64,000 bases of DNA from Paenibacillus montaniterrae (GTDB lineage Bacteria > Bacillota > Bacilli > Paenibacillales > Paenibacillaceae). This document shows, in pieces, positions 1 to 7,649 of the stretch; within the stretch, counting starts at the first letter, position 1; every line of letters starts with the position of its first letter. The notes beneath the pieces were generated by a model. That model did no database searches and was not told where the DNA came from. It worked only from the letters and a program-made list of their open reading frames with translations. The position numbers were made by a program, and so were the translations under genes. The stretch covers positions 248,001 through 312,000 of the forward strand of contig NZ_BOSE01000004.1 in assembly GCF_018403185.1 (NCBI RefSeq), in the 5' to 3' direction.

Positions 1-68
1 TCGACAATGCGCACAACACCGGTACCGACCGTCCCTAACCCCAATAACCCAACTTTAATCGGCTTCAT
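1..68 (-). CDS. hom: Homoserine dehydrogenase, N-terminal fragment cut by the window edge
   Basis: Only the first 22 codons are inside the window; they read MKPIKVGLLGLGTVGTGVV and on. This is the start of an NAD(P)-binding Rossmann fold with the GxGxVG pattern usual at the N-terminus of homoserine dehydrogenase, which reduces aspartate semialdehyde to homoserine for threonine and methionine synthesis. A GGGAAAGAG ribosome site precedes the ATG at 66-68. It lies directly downstream of pheB on the same strand. In related genomes the amino-acid genes hom or pheA follow pheB, which supports the call. The rest of the gene is not visible. Confidence 0.75.
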   Translation of the reverse strand, partial: MKPIKVGLLGLGTVGTGVVRIV

Positions 69-98
69 CTCTTTCCCTCCATATCAATCTATCTATCG

Positions 99-536
99 TT
101 ATCCTTGAGCAATAACTGCCGCACGCCGCACTCCAGACTGAGCCTTTAGCAGCTGAAGAAAAGGCTCAAGCTCCATATCCAGCATGGAAACATCGACCGA
201 CAGCACAACGTTGGCATAGCCTTGCAAAGGAATACTCTGATTCATCGTCAGCACATTTCCTTCATGCATCGCAATAATAGCTAGTACATTAGACAATACA
301 CCAGAACGATGCTCCAAGTCCATGGCAATTGTCGCAATATGCTCCCTGGAAATTTCAGTAAGTGCATAGACGCCATCCTTATACTTGTAAAACGCGCTGC
401 GGCTCAAGCCTACATGCTCCACCGCTTCATTAATCGTTTGCGCCTTGCCGCTTTTTAATATTTCCTTTGCCTGAATTGTTTTAACAATCGCCTCAGGCAA
501 AATATCCTCACGGACGACATAAAATCGAGCCGCCAT
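99..536 (-). CDS. pheB: ACT domain protein PheB
   Basis: A 145-residue protein of the UPF0735/PheB family, about the usual length. Residues 1-60 form a small helical region with the SRSAFYKY motif, resembling a DNA-binding helix. Residues 70-145 form an ACT domain (LEHRSGVLSNVL, then QSIPLQGYANV), a fold that commonly binds amino acids. The ATG at 534-536 is chosen because AGGAGG lies seven bases upstream; the open frame extends further, but that stretch has no ribosome site and no family similarity. A terminator at 631-663 separates it from obg, so it probably has its own promoter in 540-630. Its exact role is not established; the gene context suggests regulation of aromatic or aspartate-family amino acid synthesis. 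Confidence 0.88.
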   Translation of the reverse strand: MAARFYVVREDILPEAIVKTIQAKEILKSGKAQTINEAVEHVGLSRSAFYKYKDGVYALTEISREHIATIAMDLEHRSGVLSNVLAIIAMHEGNVLTMNQSIPLQGYANVVLSVDVSMLDMELEPFLQLLKAQSGVRRAAVIAQG

Positions 537-630
537 TATTTGTCCTCCTACAAAAGACATATGTTCACTTATAGTGGACATTATATCGAATCCCCGCTCT
601 ATTTTCAATAGGCTTATACGAAATATAAAA

Positions 631-663
631 CAAAAAAGACGACTGCAGTTTTCTACAATCGTC
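631..663 (-). terminator. Rho-independent terminator after obg
   Basis: On the minus strand an 11-bp stem (GACGATTGTAG pairing with CTGCAGTCGTC, two G-U pairs) with a four-base AAAA loop is followed by TTTTTTG. It starts 14 bases past the obg stop codon and ends the spo0B-obg transcript before pheB. Confidence 0.85.
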
Positions 664-676
664 AGTTTCTATGCCT

Positions 677-2017
677 TTAATCATAAGGGTTATAATCAGA
701 GCCTTCAAAAAACTCAAACGAAAAGTCGCCGATTCGTACGGTATCACCGTCTCTTGCTCCGCGTTTTCGCAATGCTTCGTCTACACCCATTTTACGCAGC
801 ATACGAGCAAAGCGCATAACTGCATCATAGCTGTTCAAATTAAAGCGCTGCATGTAGCGTTCAATTTCTTCGCTTTCCACGACATAATCCTCATTGTCAC
901 GCGAAATTTTAAAGCTCGCTTCCTTTTTGCCCTCGTATTTGAATACTTTGCGTTCAGCTTGCTCGCTTGCAGTCAAATCCTGCTCCTCAGCTTCCGCCAG
1001 CTGCTGCTCAACCTGATCCAGTACGTCTGCCGCCTTGTAGATCAGCTCATTAATTCCTTCCTTGGTAAGCGAGGAAATTTGCATAATGATATGCTCTTTG
1101 TCGCCGTCAAATTGTTTAAGCTGCTCAAGAAAGACAGGCAAATTTTGCTCAGCCTCGGCCATGTCCATCTTGTTAGCCGCAATAATTTGCGGACGTTCAG
1201 CAAGCTTCTCATTATACAGTCGCAGCTCGTTGTTGATTTTGACCCAATCGTCGAACGGGTCGCGTCCATCCGTTGCTGCCATATCAATCACATGGATAAT
1301 AACCTTGGTCCGCTCGACATGGCGCAAAAACTCATGACCAAGCCCAACGCCTTCATGAGCACCTTCAATCAGCCCTGGCAAATCGGCCATTACATAGCTG
1401 CGTCCGTCGCCTACGTCCACCACACCGAGATTGGGTGAAATGGTCGTAAAATGATACGCGCCTATTTTAGGTCTCGCGCCTGATACAACAGACAACAGTG
1501 TTGATTTGCCAACGCTCGGGAATCCTACCAGACCAACATCCGCCATTACTTTAAGCTCAAGCGTTACCCAGCGTTCTTCCCCGGCCTCGCCGTTTTCAGC
1601 GATATAAGGGGCTGGATTAGTCGGCGTTGCAAAGCGCATGTTGCCGCGACCACCACGGCCGCCTTTGGCGATGACAACCTCTTGTCCGTGCCGCGTCAAA
1701 TCAGCAAGCACTTCACCAGTATCATCATCGGTGACAATCGTTCCTGGCGGAATCCGCACGATCAAATCATCCGCCGATGCTCCATGCATGCCCTTTACCT
1801 TGCCGCGCTCACCGCGCTCTGCCTTAAAATGCTTCTGATAGCGAAAATCCATCAGCGTGCGCAAACCTTCGTCAACGCGGAATATTAAATCTCCGCCTTT
1901 TCCGCCATCGCCGCCGAAAGGGCCACCGTTCTCTACATATTTCTCACGACGAAACGAAATTAACCCGTCGCCGCCGTCGCCGCCTTTTACAAATATTTTT
2001 GCCTTGTCGACAAACAT
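677..2017 (-). CDS. obgE: Obg family GTPase (ribosome assembly, stress and sporulation)
   Basis: A 446-residue Obg GTPase. It shows the glycine-rich Obg fold at residues 1-160 ([25 protein letters not shown]), then the G domain with P-loop GFPSVGKST near 165, switch motif [13 protein letters not shown] for guanine specificity, and a C-terminal OCT domain (about 360-430). It is slightly longer than the roughly 428-residue Bacillus protein. Obg binds the large ribosomal subunit and is needed for growth and for the sporulation phosphorelay. The start begins [13 protein letters not shown] as in other Obg proteins. It lies 13 bp downstream of spo0B, the classic spo0B-obg operon, and ends at a strong terminator. 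Confidence 0.97.
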   Translation of the reverse strand: MFVDKAKIFVKGGDGGDGLISFRREKYVENGGPFGGDGGKGGDLIFRVDEGLRTLMDFRYQKHFKAERGERGKVKGMHGASADDLIVRIPPGTIVTDDDTGEVLADLTRHGQEVVIAKGGRGGRGNMRFATPTNPAPYIAENGEAGEERWVTLELKVMADVGLVGFPSVGKSTLLSVVSGARPKIGAYHFTTISPNLGVVDVGDGRSYVMADLPGLIEGAHEGVGLGHEFLRHVERTKVIIHVIDMAATDGRDPFDDWVKINNELRLYNEKLAERPQIIAANKMDMAEAEQNLPVFLEQLKQFDGDKEHIIMQISSLTKEGINELIYKAADVLDQVEQQLAEAEEQDLTASEQAERKVFKYEGKKEASFKISRDNEDYVVESEEIERYMQRFNLNSYDAVMRFARMLRKMGVDEALRKRGARDGDTVRIGDFSFEFFEGSDYNPYD

Positions 2018-2030
2018 GACTTGCCTCCGT

Positions 2031-2765
2031 TCATGCCTTAGTTAACTGCACGACAAGCTGCTTGGCGTTTAATCCGCCAACCAAGCGTGCAGCACTATGA
2101 CTGTTCAACTGCTGTTCGATTTTTTGTGCCCAAAGCTGCTCATTATTCAAGCTGCCATTATAGTTAAATCGGATATGTAGTCCATCCTGTTGTTTATGAA
2201 AAACGAGTCGCAGCACCTGCTCCTCCGTTGTATCCTTGCTTGCGTATAAACGATATGCCGCCAAAATTTGAATGATCAACTCGCCTGACTGTTCATCATC
2301 GAGCTGTATAACGTCATGCTCGTTCTCATATTCAAAACCGACTTCCAAATGAAAGCTGCTGGGCATGCTGCGAAAGCCGAACAAATAGTGCACCAAATGC
2401 GGCTCCTTCAATTTGGAGATACAGCTTTCCGCTAACATTTTTCCCTTTATGCGCTCCACATATTCAGCAACCTGCTCATGCTTGCCAAGCCGTATATAGC
2501 CAAACAGCACTTGCAGATCATTCATCCAGTCATGCCTGTGATGGTTCATGACCGTAATCCATTGCTTATGATTAGAGAAAATCGTGCTTGCCAGCTGCTG
2601 CTTATGACGAAGCTGATGCGCCTTCACATCTACTAAACCAAGCAGCGCCACCCACAGTACAGCAAGCAGATTCATCCAACGGTAGCCAGGCATTAAGATG
2701 ATAAGTATCGCAGGTATAATCGCAGTAAGCCAAAGCCAGTGCCGCCATTTAAACCAACCCTTCAT
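2031..2765 (-). CDS. spo0B: Spo0B-type sporulation phosphotransferase with an N-terminal membrane region
   Basis: A 244-residue protein matching Spo0B, the phosphorelay enzyme that passes phosphate from Spo0F to Spo0A. The phosphoacceptor box RHDWMNDLQ places the active histidine at residue 78. Residues 8-45 are hydrophobic with two likely membrane segments before the histidine. Bacillus subtilis Spo0B is shorter (about 190 residues) and soluble, so this version looks membrane-anchored. The C-terminal part is a degenerate ATPase-like domain, as expected. It sits between rpmA and obg, the order seen in Bacillus. The terminator of rpmA lies just upstream, so an own promoter or read-through is required. 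Confidence 0.9.
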   Translation of the reverse strand: MKGWFKWRHWLWLTAIIPAILIILMPGYRWMNLLAVLWVALLGLVDVKAHQLRHKQQLASTIFSNHKQWITVMNHHRHDWMNDLQVLFGYIRLGKHEQVAEYVERIKGKMLAESCISKLKEPHLVHYLFGFRSMPSSFHLEVGFEYENEHDVIQLDDEQSGELIIQILAAYRLYASKDTTEEQVLRLVFHKQQDGLHIRFNYNGSLNNEQLWAQKIEQQLNSHSAARLVGGLNAKQLVVQLTKA

Positions 2766-2856
2766 CTATAAACCAACCTTTCGGTAATAGCCTGCTTGCA
2801 GCAGTCCAGCTATTGAGAATGCCTTGATCACGAGCATTAGCCATGCTATTGTGGTT

Positions 2857-2893
2857 AAAAAATAGCCCCGACCATACAATGGAAGGGGCTATT
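2857..2893 (-). terminator. Terminator after rpmA
   Basis: A stem AATAGCCCC pairing with GGGGCTATT, followed on the minus strand by a T run. It begins a few bases after the rpmA stop and closes the rplU-prp-rpmA ribosomal protein transcript before spo0B. Confidence 0.88.
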
Positions 2894-2898
2894 GCTTA

Positions 2899-3207
2899 TT
2901 AAGCTTCTGCTGCGGCAACTGGTGCCAATTCAACCGGGTATACGCTCACTTTTTTGCGATCACGACCCCAACGTTCGAACTTAACAACGCCATCAATTTT
3001 AGCGTAAAGTGTATCATCTTTACCGATGCCTACGTTAGTTCCTGGGTGGATTTTTGTACCGCGTTGACGATACAAAATGCTTCCGCCAGTAACGAACTGA
3101 CCATCAGCACGTTTTGCGCCAAGACGCTTTGCGTGAGAATCACGGCCGTTCTTTGTAGAACCTACACCTTTTTTGGATGCGAACAACTGAAGATTTAATT
3201 TCAACAT
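2899..3207 (-). CDS. rpmA: 50S ribosomal protein L27
   Basis: A 102-residue L27. The first residues [17 protein letters not shown] carry the Bacillota N-terminal extension, which is removed by the Prp protease after LQLF in this type of protein to expose the ASKKG tail that reaches the peptidyl transferase centre. The core motifs ([36 protein letters not shown]) are intact. It is preceded by the Prp gene and rplU in one operon. A TGAGAAGGAGGGACACG ribosome site precedes the ATG. Confidence 0.98.
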   Translation of the reverse strand: MLKLNLQLFASKKGVGSTKNGRDSHAKRLGAKRADGQFVTGGSILYRQRGTKIHPGTNVGIGKDDTLYAKIDGVVKFERWGRDRKKVSVYPVELAPVAAAEA

Positions 3208-3223
3208 CTCGTGTCCCTCCTTC

Positions 3224-3568
3224 TCATCGTTCTTTTAAGTTTTGATCATGCAGCCTTACATGATCACCGTATGATTGAGCGATCGTATCGAGACTTACAA
3301 TCATGGATTCAAGCAGCAGCTGAATCTTCGCATCCGTATCAGCATCTGCTGCAGACGGAATTCGCGAGGATAGCCAACCGTTCTTCATCTTGACTGGAAG
3401 CTCAACTCCCGCCAATGCTTCAATCGCATTTACTGTACCAACCGATACAGCAGATACACCAGCACAGACAATATCTTCGCCATGCTTTGCGTAATTAGCA
3501 TGTCCCTCAATAGCAAACGATACAATGCGATTGCTTTTGTCATCGCGTACAATCGTAATTTTAACCAT
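3224..3568 (-). CDS. prp: Ribosomal-processing cysteine protease Prp
   Basis: A 114-residue protein (YsxB/Prp family) that cleaves the N-terminal extension of L27. The catalytic histidine lies in IEGHANYA and the cysteine in [10 protein letters not shown], spaced as in characterised Prp. Its place between rplU and rpmA is the conserved arrangement, and the matching cleavable leader is present in the adjacent L27. The RBS TAGGAGC precedes the ATG. Confidence 0.93.
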   Translation of the reverse strand: MVKITIVRDDKSNRIVSFAIEGHANYAKHGEDIVCAGVSAVSVGTVNAIEALAGVELPVKMKNGWLSSRIPSAADADTDAKIQLLLESMIVSLDTIAQSYGDHVRLHDQNLKER

Positions 3569-3579
3569 CTTAGCTCCTA

Positions 3580-3891
3580 TTAAGCTTCGATTTTGCCAAT
3601 TGTTACTTTAGTGTACGGTTGACGATGACCTTGCTTGCGACGGTAGTTCTTTTTCGCTTTGTATTTGTAAACAATGATTTTTTGACCTCTGCCATGTTTT
3701 TCAACAGTTCCAGTCACTTTAGCGCCAGATACAGTTGGAGTACCTGCTACAAAACCGTTGCTACCGGATACAGCTAGAACTCGGTCGAAAACAACGCTTT
3801 CGCCTTCGCTTCCTTCAAGCTTTTCGATGTAAATGACATCGCCTTCTTGAACCTTGTACTGTTTACCACCAGTTTCGATAATTGCGAACAT
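3580..3891 (-). CDS. rplU: 50S ribosomal protein L21
   Basis: A 103-residue L21, full length, starting [14 protein letters not shown] and ending with the [14 protein letters not shown] tail. The internal [19 protein letters not shown] segment is the 23S rRNA binding region. A strong AAGGAGGTG ribosome site precedes the ATG. It is the first gene of the rplU-prp-rpmA operon and is preceded by a leader of about 120 nt and a good sigma-A promoter. Confidence 0.98.
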   Translation of the reverse strand: MFAIIETGGKQYKVQEGDVIYIEKLEGSEGESVVFDRVLAVSGSNGFVAGTPTVSGAKVTGTVEKHGRGQKIIVYKYKAKKNYRRKQGHRQPYTKVTIGKIEA

Positions 3892-4010
3892 TATGGGTGC
3901 ACCTCCTTATAATTCGAAGACTCGCCTAATCAAGGTGACAGCATTAACTGTGCTTAAACCCGATTCGTGCGGTACCTATGTCATTCCTTAACAAAATAAC
4001 ATACCCGACA
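3892..4010 (-). ncRNA. Probable L21 leader RNA (5' UTR of rplU)
   Basis: Between the promoter and rplU there is an untranslated leader of about 120 nt with no open frame. Bacillota rplU mRNAs carry an autoregulatory structured leader (the L21 leader family). Complementary segments such as AGCACAGTTAATGCT, AGGTACCGCACG and ATAGGTACC suggest stems. Family membership is inferred from position and size; a covariance model search was not possible here. Confidence 0.5.
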
Positions 4011-4039
4011 ATTATAGCATATTATGCCTATCACTTCAA
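4011..4039 (-). promoter_or_regulatory. Sigma-A promoter of rplU
   Basis: On the minus strand TTGAAG (4034-4039) and TATAAT (4011-4016) are separated by 17 bp. The -35 box overlaps the last codons and stop of the upstream RNase E/G gene, so the ribosomal operon starts inside the tail of that gene. Confidence 0.75.
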
Positions 4040-5242
4040 CACTATTTCTTGCAAATACTTTGCCGTATAGCTGTCCCGCGTCTTTTTGCGTGTCAGCTCC
4101 ATCAATCCAAGCCTTGTCCAGCCAAACACTACGCATTTGGCGACATCCGACTTAACCGCCTGACTTAGCAGCTTATATATTTTCGAGCGATTTTCTTCCT
4201 GCTCCATATCGATAAAATCTACGATAATCATGCCGCCTGTATCACGAATTCGCAGCAAGCGTGCAATCAGCTCAGCTGCTTCCTTATTCGTTTGAAACAG
4301 AGTCTCCTCCAAATTGTGATGGCCGACAAATTTGCCCGTATTAACATCGATTACTGTTAAGGCTTCCGTTTCCTCCCAGATCAGATAACCTCCGCTTTCT
4401 AGCGGGATGCGGCGTTCAAAGGCTTGCAGCAGCTGCCTGTCCACTGCAAACTGCGAAATAACAGAATGCTCAGGCTGCATATAGCAGCGTATAGAGGGCA
4501 TATGCTGCGGGGAAATAAGCTTTACAATCATTTTCACCTCAGCTTCAAGCTCCTTGGAGCTAACTCCGATCTCGGAAATTTCAGCAGAATAAAAATCGCG
4601 AAACACACGATGCAGCAGCTGTTCCTCGCTATGCAGCAGGCACGGACTCTTTACAGACTCCGACCGGCTTAAAATCGTCTGCCACAGCTGGCGCAAATGC
4701 TCAATGTCGCTTTCCAGCGCGTCCTTCGATTCGCCAATTGCTGCTGTCCGCATAATCAGCCCTTCAGGCGAGCGCAGCAATTGCTCTGCGATGCCTTTCA
4801 ATCGTTCGCGCTCCTGGTCGTCGAGCAGCTTTTTAGAAACCCCGATATAATCGGCGCTTGGCATATAGACCAACCAGCGGCCCGCCAAATTATAATGCGT
4901 AGTCACTCGTGCTCCTTTATTGCCCAAAGCATCCTTCACAACTTGAACGATCAGTTCCTGACCTGGAGAAATAAGCTGAGAAATGACTGGCTTTTGCTGC
5001 GGCTGCTTATCCATGTTCGGATCGAGCAAATCATCAACGTATATAAACGCATTTTTCGTCAATCCAATATCGATGAATGCCGCTTGCATACCTGGCAATA
5101 CATTTTTGACAATCCCTTTATAAAAATTGCCCACCAGGCTGCGCTCTTTCGTCTGCTCGACAAAAAAGTCAGTCAGCTGCCCGTCCATAACGACCGCAGC
5201 CTGCGTATGCTCTTCATCCATATGAATAAGCAATTGCTTCAT
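4031..5242 (-). CDS. rng: Ribonuclease E/G family protein, short form
   Basis: A 403-residue RNase E/G homologue. An S1-like RNA-binding region lies at about 35-120 (GNFYKGIVKNVLPGMQAAFIDIG). The catalytic DNase I-like domain has the two metal-binding aspartates in VIDVNTG and IIVDFIDM. E. coli RNase G is about 489 residues and continues after the conserved TRKKTRDS helix into a CPxC zinc-link motif. Here the protein stops about 15 residues after that helix and has no CxxC, so the zinc-linked dimer module is missing. The gene precedes rplU, a common place for RNase G in Bacillota. Its 5' side is filled by hairpin repeats (5272-5877). Confidence 0.85.
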   Translation of the reverse strand: MKQLLIHMDEEHTQAAVVMDGQLTDFFVEQTKERSLVGNFYKGIVKNVLPGMQAAFIDIGLTKNAFIYVDDLLDPNMDKQPQQKPVISQLISPGQELIVQVVKDALGNKGARVTTHYNLAGRWLVYMPSADYIGVSKKLLDDQERERLKGIAEQLLRSPEGLIMRTAAIGESKDALESDIEHLRQLWQTILSRSESVKSPCLLHSEEQLLHRVFRDFYSAEISEIGVSSKELEAEVKMIVKLISPQHMPSIRCYMQPEHSVISQFAVDRQLLQAFERRIPLESGGYLIWEETEALTVIDVNTGKFVGHHNLEETLFQTNKEAAELIARLLRIRDTGGMIIVDFIDMEQEENRSKIYKLLSQAVKSDVAKCVVFGWTRLGLMELTRKKTRDSYTAKYLQEIVLK

Positions 5243-5271
5243 TAATTGCCACCACCTTTGTTACATCTTGT

Positions 5272-5409
5272 CAGCGCTGCGGAGCAAAGCAATCCTCCAG
5301 TCGCTTTTTAAATCGTAATGCTTCTTATTTCAATTTTTTAAGGTTGCATTACGATGTTAAAGGCGACACACTCTCGTTTTTCGGATTACTTTGCTCCTCC
5401 GCTGGGGCT
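5272..5409. repeat. Hairpin repeat family A, copy 1
   Basis: A nested inverted repeat of about 138 bp. The outer arms are GCGGAGCAAAGCAATCC and GGATTACTTTGCTCC; the inner arms are GTCGCTTTTTAAATCG plus TAATGC and GCATTACGAT plus TTAAAGGCGAC, around an AT-rich loop of about 25 nt. It lies 30 bp upstream of the rng start. Four more copies occur in this window. No protein is encoded. Confidence 0.85.
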
Positions 5410-5468
5410 CATCGTCGATTATGCTACGAAGCAAGCGCAGCTTCATCTAAGTTGAGCTTCTTGAATTT

Positions 5469-5602
5469 CAGCGCTGCGGAGCAAGCAATCCTCCAGTCGC
5501 TTTTTAAATCGTAATGCTTTTATTTGAATCTTTAAGGTTGCATTACGATGTTAAAGGCGACACTCTTCCGTTTTTCGGATTGCTTGCTCCTCCGCTGGTG
5601 CT
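5469..5602. repeat. Hairpin repeat family A, copy 2
   Basis: Second A copy, 197 bp after copy 1, with the intervening spacer also repeated. The left arm has GGAGCAAGCAATCC (one A fewer than copy 1) and the right arm has GGATTGCTTGCTCC, changed to match. That paired change supports a folded structure. Confidence 0.85.
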
Positions 5603-5647
5603 TTTTTCTTTTGGGTCCATGCTTCGATGTCAGGTTCACTACGAAGC

Positions 5648-5877
5648 AATCCATCGTCATCAAAGTCCAGCTTTTTAAACCACCTTCCAATTGAAGTTTA
5701 AAAATTGGGCTTTCAGGACCAAGAAGCTTGGACGCTAGTAGAAAATGAGGAGCGCAGCGTAGGCACTTGCTACGTGAGCACCGGAATTTTCGCTAGCGTT
5801 CAAGATTCGCCGCCGAATCCGCTACAAAGGAGTCGCATCGTCATCAAAGTCCAGCTTTTTAAACATCCCCTACTATT
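5648..5877. repeat. Hairpin repeat family B, unit 1
   Basis: A longer repeat made of a stem AAAGTCCAGCTTTTTAAAC pairing with GTTTAAAAATTGGGCTTT (5662-5713), then a nested inverted repeat CTTGGACGCTAG...CTAGCGTTCAAG enclosing GCGCAGCGTAG...GCTACGTGAGC, then GATTCGCCGCCGAATC. It ends with a second left half-arm (from 5846) with no right partner, which abuts the spoIVFB stop codon. The 5603-5647 stretch joins it to the A array. Confidence 0.8.
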
Positions 5878-6780
5878 TTAGCGTAAAAGTTCTCCTACTG
5901 CACGCTGCCCCTCCCCCCCCACACAATGCTCCAAAGCCTCTTGCTCAGGCAGCAGACGAAAAGGCTGGTCGAGGCGGTCAATAATACAAAGCAAATTCGT
6001 TCGGTTTCTCCGATAGTTTTTTAGTGCCTCGTACAAGGTTTGGTTTGCGGGAGTGAGGATCGGAAATTCTTTTTTCTTTCCTTGCACCTTTCGCTTGAGC
6101 TGAGCATGCCGCTGCAGCATAAAGCGGTAAAAAAGAAATGGTATGTTGCGCAGTGTCGTCATATTCGAGGCCAGTAAAAATATGCCGATCATTAATTCGT
6201 TCAGCTTGATTCCACCTGATTTCAATATTACAGGCAGCAGCGAATATATGATAATCATTGCACTTATTGCAACGCTAATACGCGCTGTCCATAGCAGCGT
6301 TGCATAATAGCTTAAACGATAGCTAAGCAGCGCCTGAGCAATTTTGCCCCCGTCGAGCGGCATGACAGGCAGCAGGTTGAAGACGGCGATCCATAGATTG
6401 GCCTCAATGAAGTAGGTTGTCCACTCCAAAGACCACCAGCCAAGCTCGCCAAAAACGTAAGCCAATACGATCATCCAAATGTTTTGCAAAGGTCCTGCAA
6501 CCGCAACTAGCAGCTCTTCCTGAGCAGAAGCGCCAGCAGCCTCTTCTACTTCAACGACCCCGCCAAAGGGCAGCAGCTTTACAGATCTTACCCTCCAGCC
6601 CATCGCATGCGCCATAATAACATGTCCAAGCTCATGGACAATAACTATCGCAAACAAGGTGAGCAGCTCTATAAAATAGCCAGTCAAAGCGGACAGCAGC
6701 AGGATCATGACAAATAAAGGATGCAAGCTCCACTTGATTTGCGTCCATTTATTCAAGTGTAACCACACCCAGAGGATCAA
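5878..6780 (-). CDS. spoIVFB: Stage IV sporulation protein FB, intramembrane metalloprotease
   Basis: A 300-residue M50 (site-2 protease type) enzyme that cleaves pro-sigma-K in the outer forespore membrane. The zinc motif HELGH lies at residues 49-53 and the third ligand in PLDGGK at Asp143. About six hydrophobic segments are present, and residues 235-300 form a cytoplasmic tail with a CBS-like character (LCIIDR, VGELL). The start is a TTG at 6780, with AAGGGG about ten bases upstream; it overlaps the end of spoIVFA by 32 bp, implying translational coupling. A second TTG ten bases before the spoIVFA stop is an alternative. Its partner and inhibitor spoIVFA is immediately upstream. Confidence 0.93.
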   Translation of the reverse strand: MILWVWLHLNKWTQIKWSLHPLFVMILLLSALTGYFIELLTLFAIVIVHELGHVIMAHAMGWRVRSVKLLPFGGVVEVEEAAGASAQEELLVAVAGPLQNIWMIVLAYVFGELGWWSLEWTTYFIEANLWIAVFNLLPVMPLDGGKIAQALLSYRLSYYATLLWTARISVAISAMIIIYSLLPVILKSGGIKLNELMIGIFLLASNMTTLRNIPFLFYRFMLQRHAQLKRKVQGKKKEFPILTPANQTLYEALKNYRRNRTNLLCIIDRLDQPFRLLPEQEALEHCVGGEGQRAVGELLR

Positions 6781-7462
6781 TGTACTGATCCCCTTGCTTC
6801 ATCGCAAGAAACAATACACTATAATCTTCGCCGGCAATGGGAGCCAAGCGCCCAATGACTGACCCCGCTTCAACCCAGTCGCTTACCTCCACATCCACCT
6901 CGCCTAGCCTTGTATATATCGATAAGCGCTGATTGGCGTGCTGAATAATGACACTATCCTTCTGCTCAGGTACTAGAATCACTCTTCCTTTTTCTACTGC
7001 TTTTACTGGTGCTTGCTTGTCCCCTGCAATCTCTACGCCATTCAGCAGCTCGGCAAAGGAGTGCAGAAGTACGCCATCCTCTAGCGGAGCTACTGCCTCA
7101 TTGGCTGGTTGCTTGGCTAGTGCAAGCTCGCTTTTATTACCAAAGCTAGGTATAAATGAAGGCGAGCCTTGAAACAGCTCCTCGTACCAAACTGCAATGG
7201 CTACAAAATCAAACGAGCGATCCAGCTCTGTTTTGAGCCAGCCTTTGGACTGCTCAATAACCGGATGCTTTACATGGGATGCAGCAAATAAGGCTACAAA
7301 AATAATAATTGCAAAAATCGCTTGAAACTTCAGATGCTGGAAGAAGCTATAAGAGCTTTTCTCGTCCAGCTCACTGCCAGTGTGGTCCTCCATCCCCGCT
7401 TGATTCCAGTGGTTGTTATCCTTCTTCCACAGCTTCTCAGGATCTCGTTCCATTTGGTCCAT
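6749..7462 (-). CDS. spoIVFA: Stage IV sporulation protein FA, M23-type regulator of SpoIVFB
   Basis: A 237-residue membrane protein. An N-terminal cytoplasmic region is followed by a single hydrophobic segment near residues 48-65 (FQAIFAIIIFVALFAA). The C-terminal part (about 150-237) is a degenerate LytM/M23 peptidase fold with VIIQHANQRLSIYTRLG and ending DQYIDPLGVVTLE. SpoIVFA holds SpoIVFB in an inhibitory complex in the mother cell and is removed by SpoIVB. The gene order minCD-rodA-spoIVFA-spoIVFB-rng-rplU resembles Bacillus, where spoIVFA-FB lie beside minD and rplU. Confidence 0.92.
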   Translation of the reverse strand: MDQMERDPEKLWKKDNNHWNQAGMEDHTGSELDEKSSYSFFQHLKFQAIFAIIIFVALFAASHVKHPVIEQSKGWLKTELDRSFDFVAIAVWYEELFQGSPSFIPSFGNKSELALAKQPANEAVAPLEDGVLLHSFAELLNGVEIAGDKQAPVKAVEKGRVILVPEQKDSVIIQHANQRLSIYTRLGEVDVEVSDWVEAGSVIGRLAPIAGEDYSVLFLAMKQGDQYIDPLGVVTLE

Positions 7463-7583
7463 AACGCATCAACTCCATTATTCAGCTTATACTTATCCTT
7501 ATGTTCAGTTCAGGACAAGTATGCTGAAGCTGGTTGGAAGCTGCTTTTGATCCAAAAACTTATTTATCCTGTCAGAAAACAAG

Positions 7584-7620
7584 AGACTACCAAAGCTCAG
7601 CCAAGCCAAGCAAGGTAGTC
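7584..7620 (-). terminator. Possible terminator after rodA
   Basis: Stem GACTACC pairing with GGTAGTC, 30 bp past the rodA stop codon, followed on the minus strand by TCTCTTGTTTTC. The U run is interrupted, so termination may be partial. Confidence 0.45.
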
Positions 7621-7649
7621 CTGCGAATCGACCTTATATTTGAATGCAT

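Noticed and set aside
671..1438. 255-codon + strand open frame opposite obg
   Set aside because: Antisense shadow of a very highly conserved gene.
5272..5877. CRISPR array
   Set aside because: Units are about 196 bp with internal palindromes and repeated spacers; no short direct repeats with unique spacers and no cas genes.
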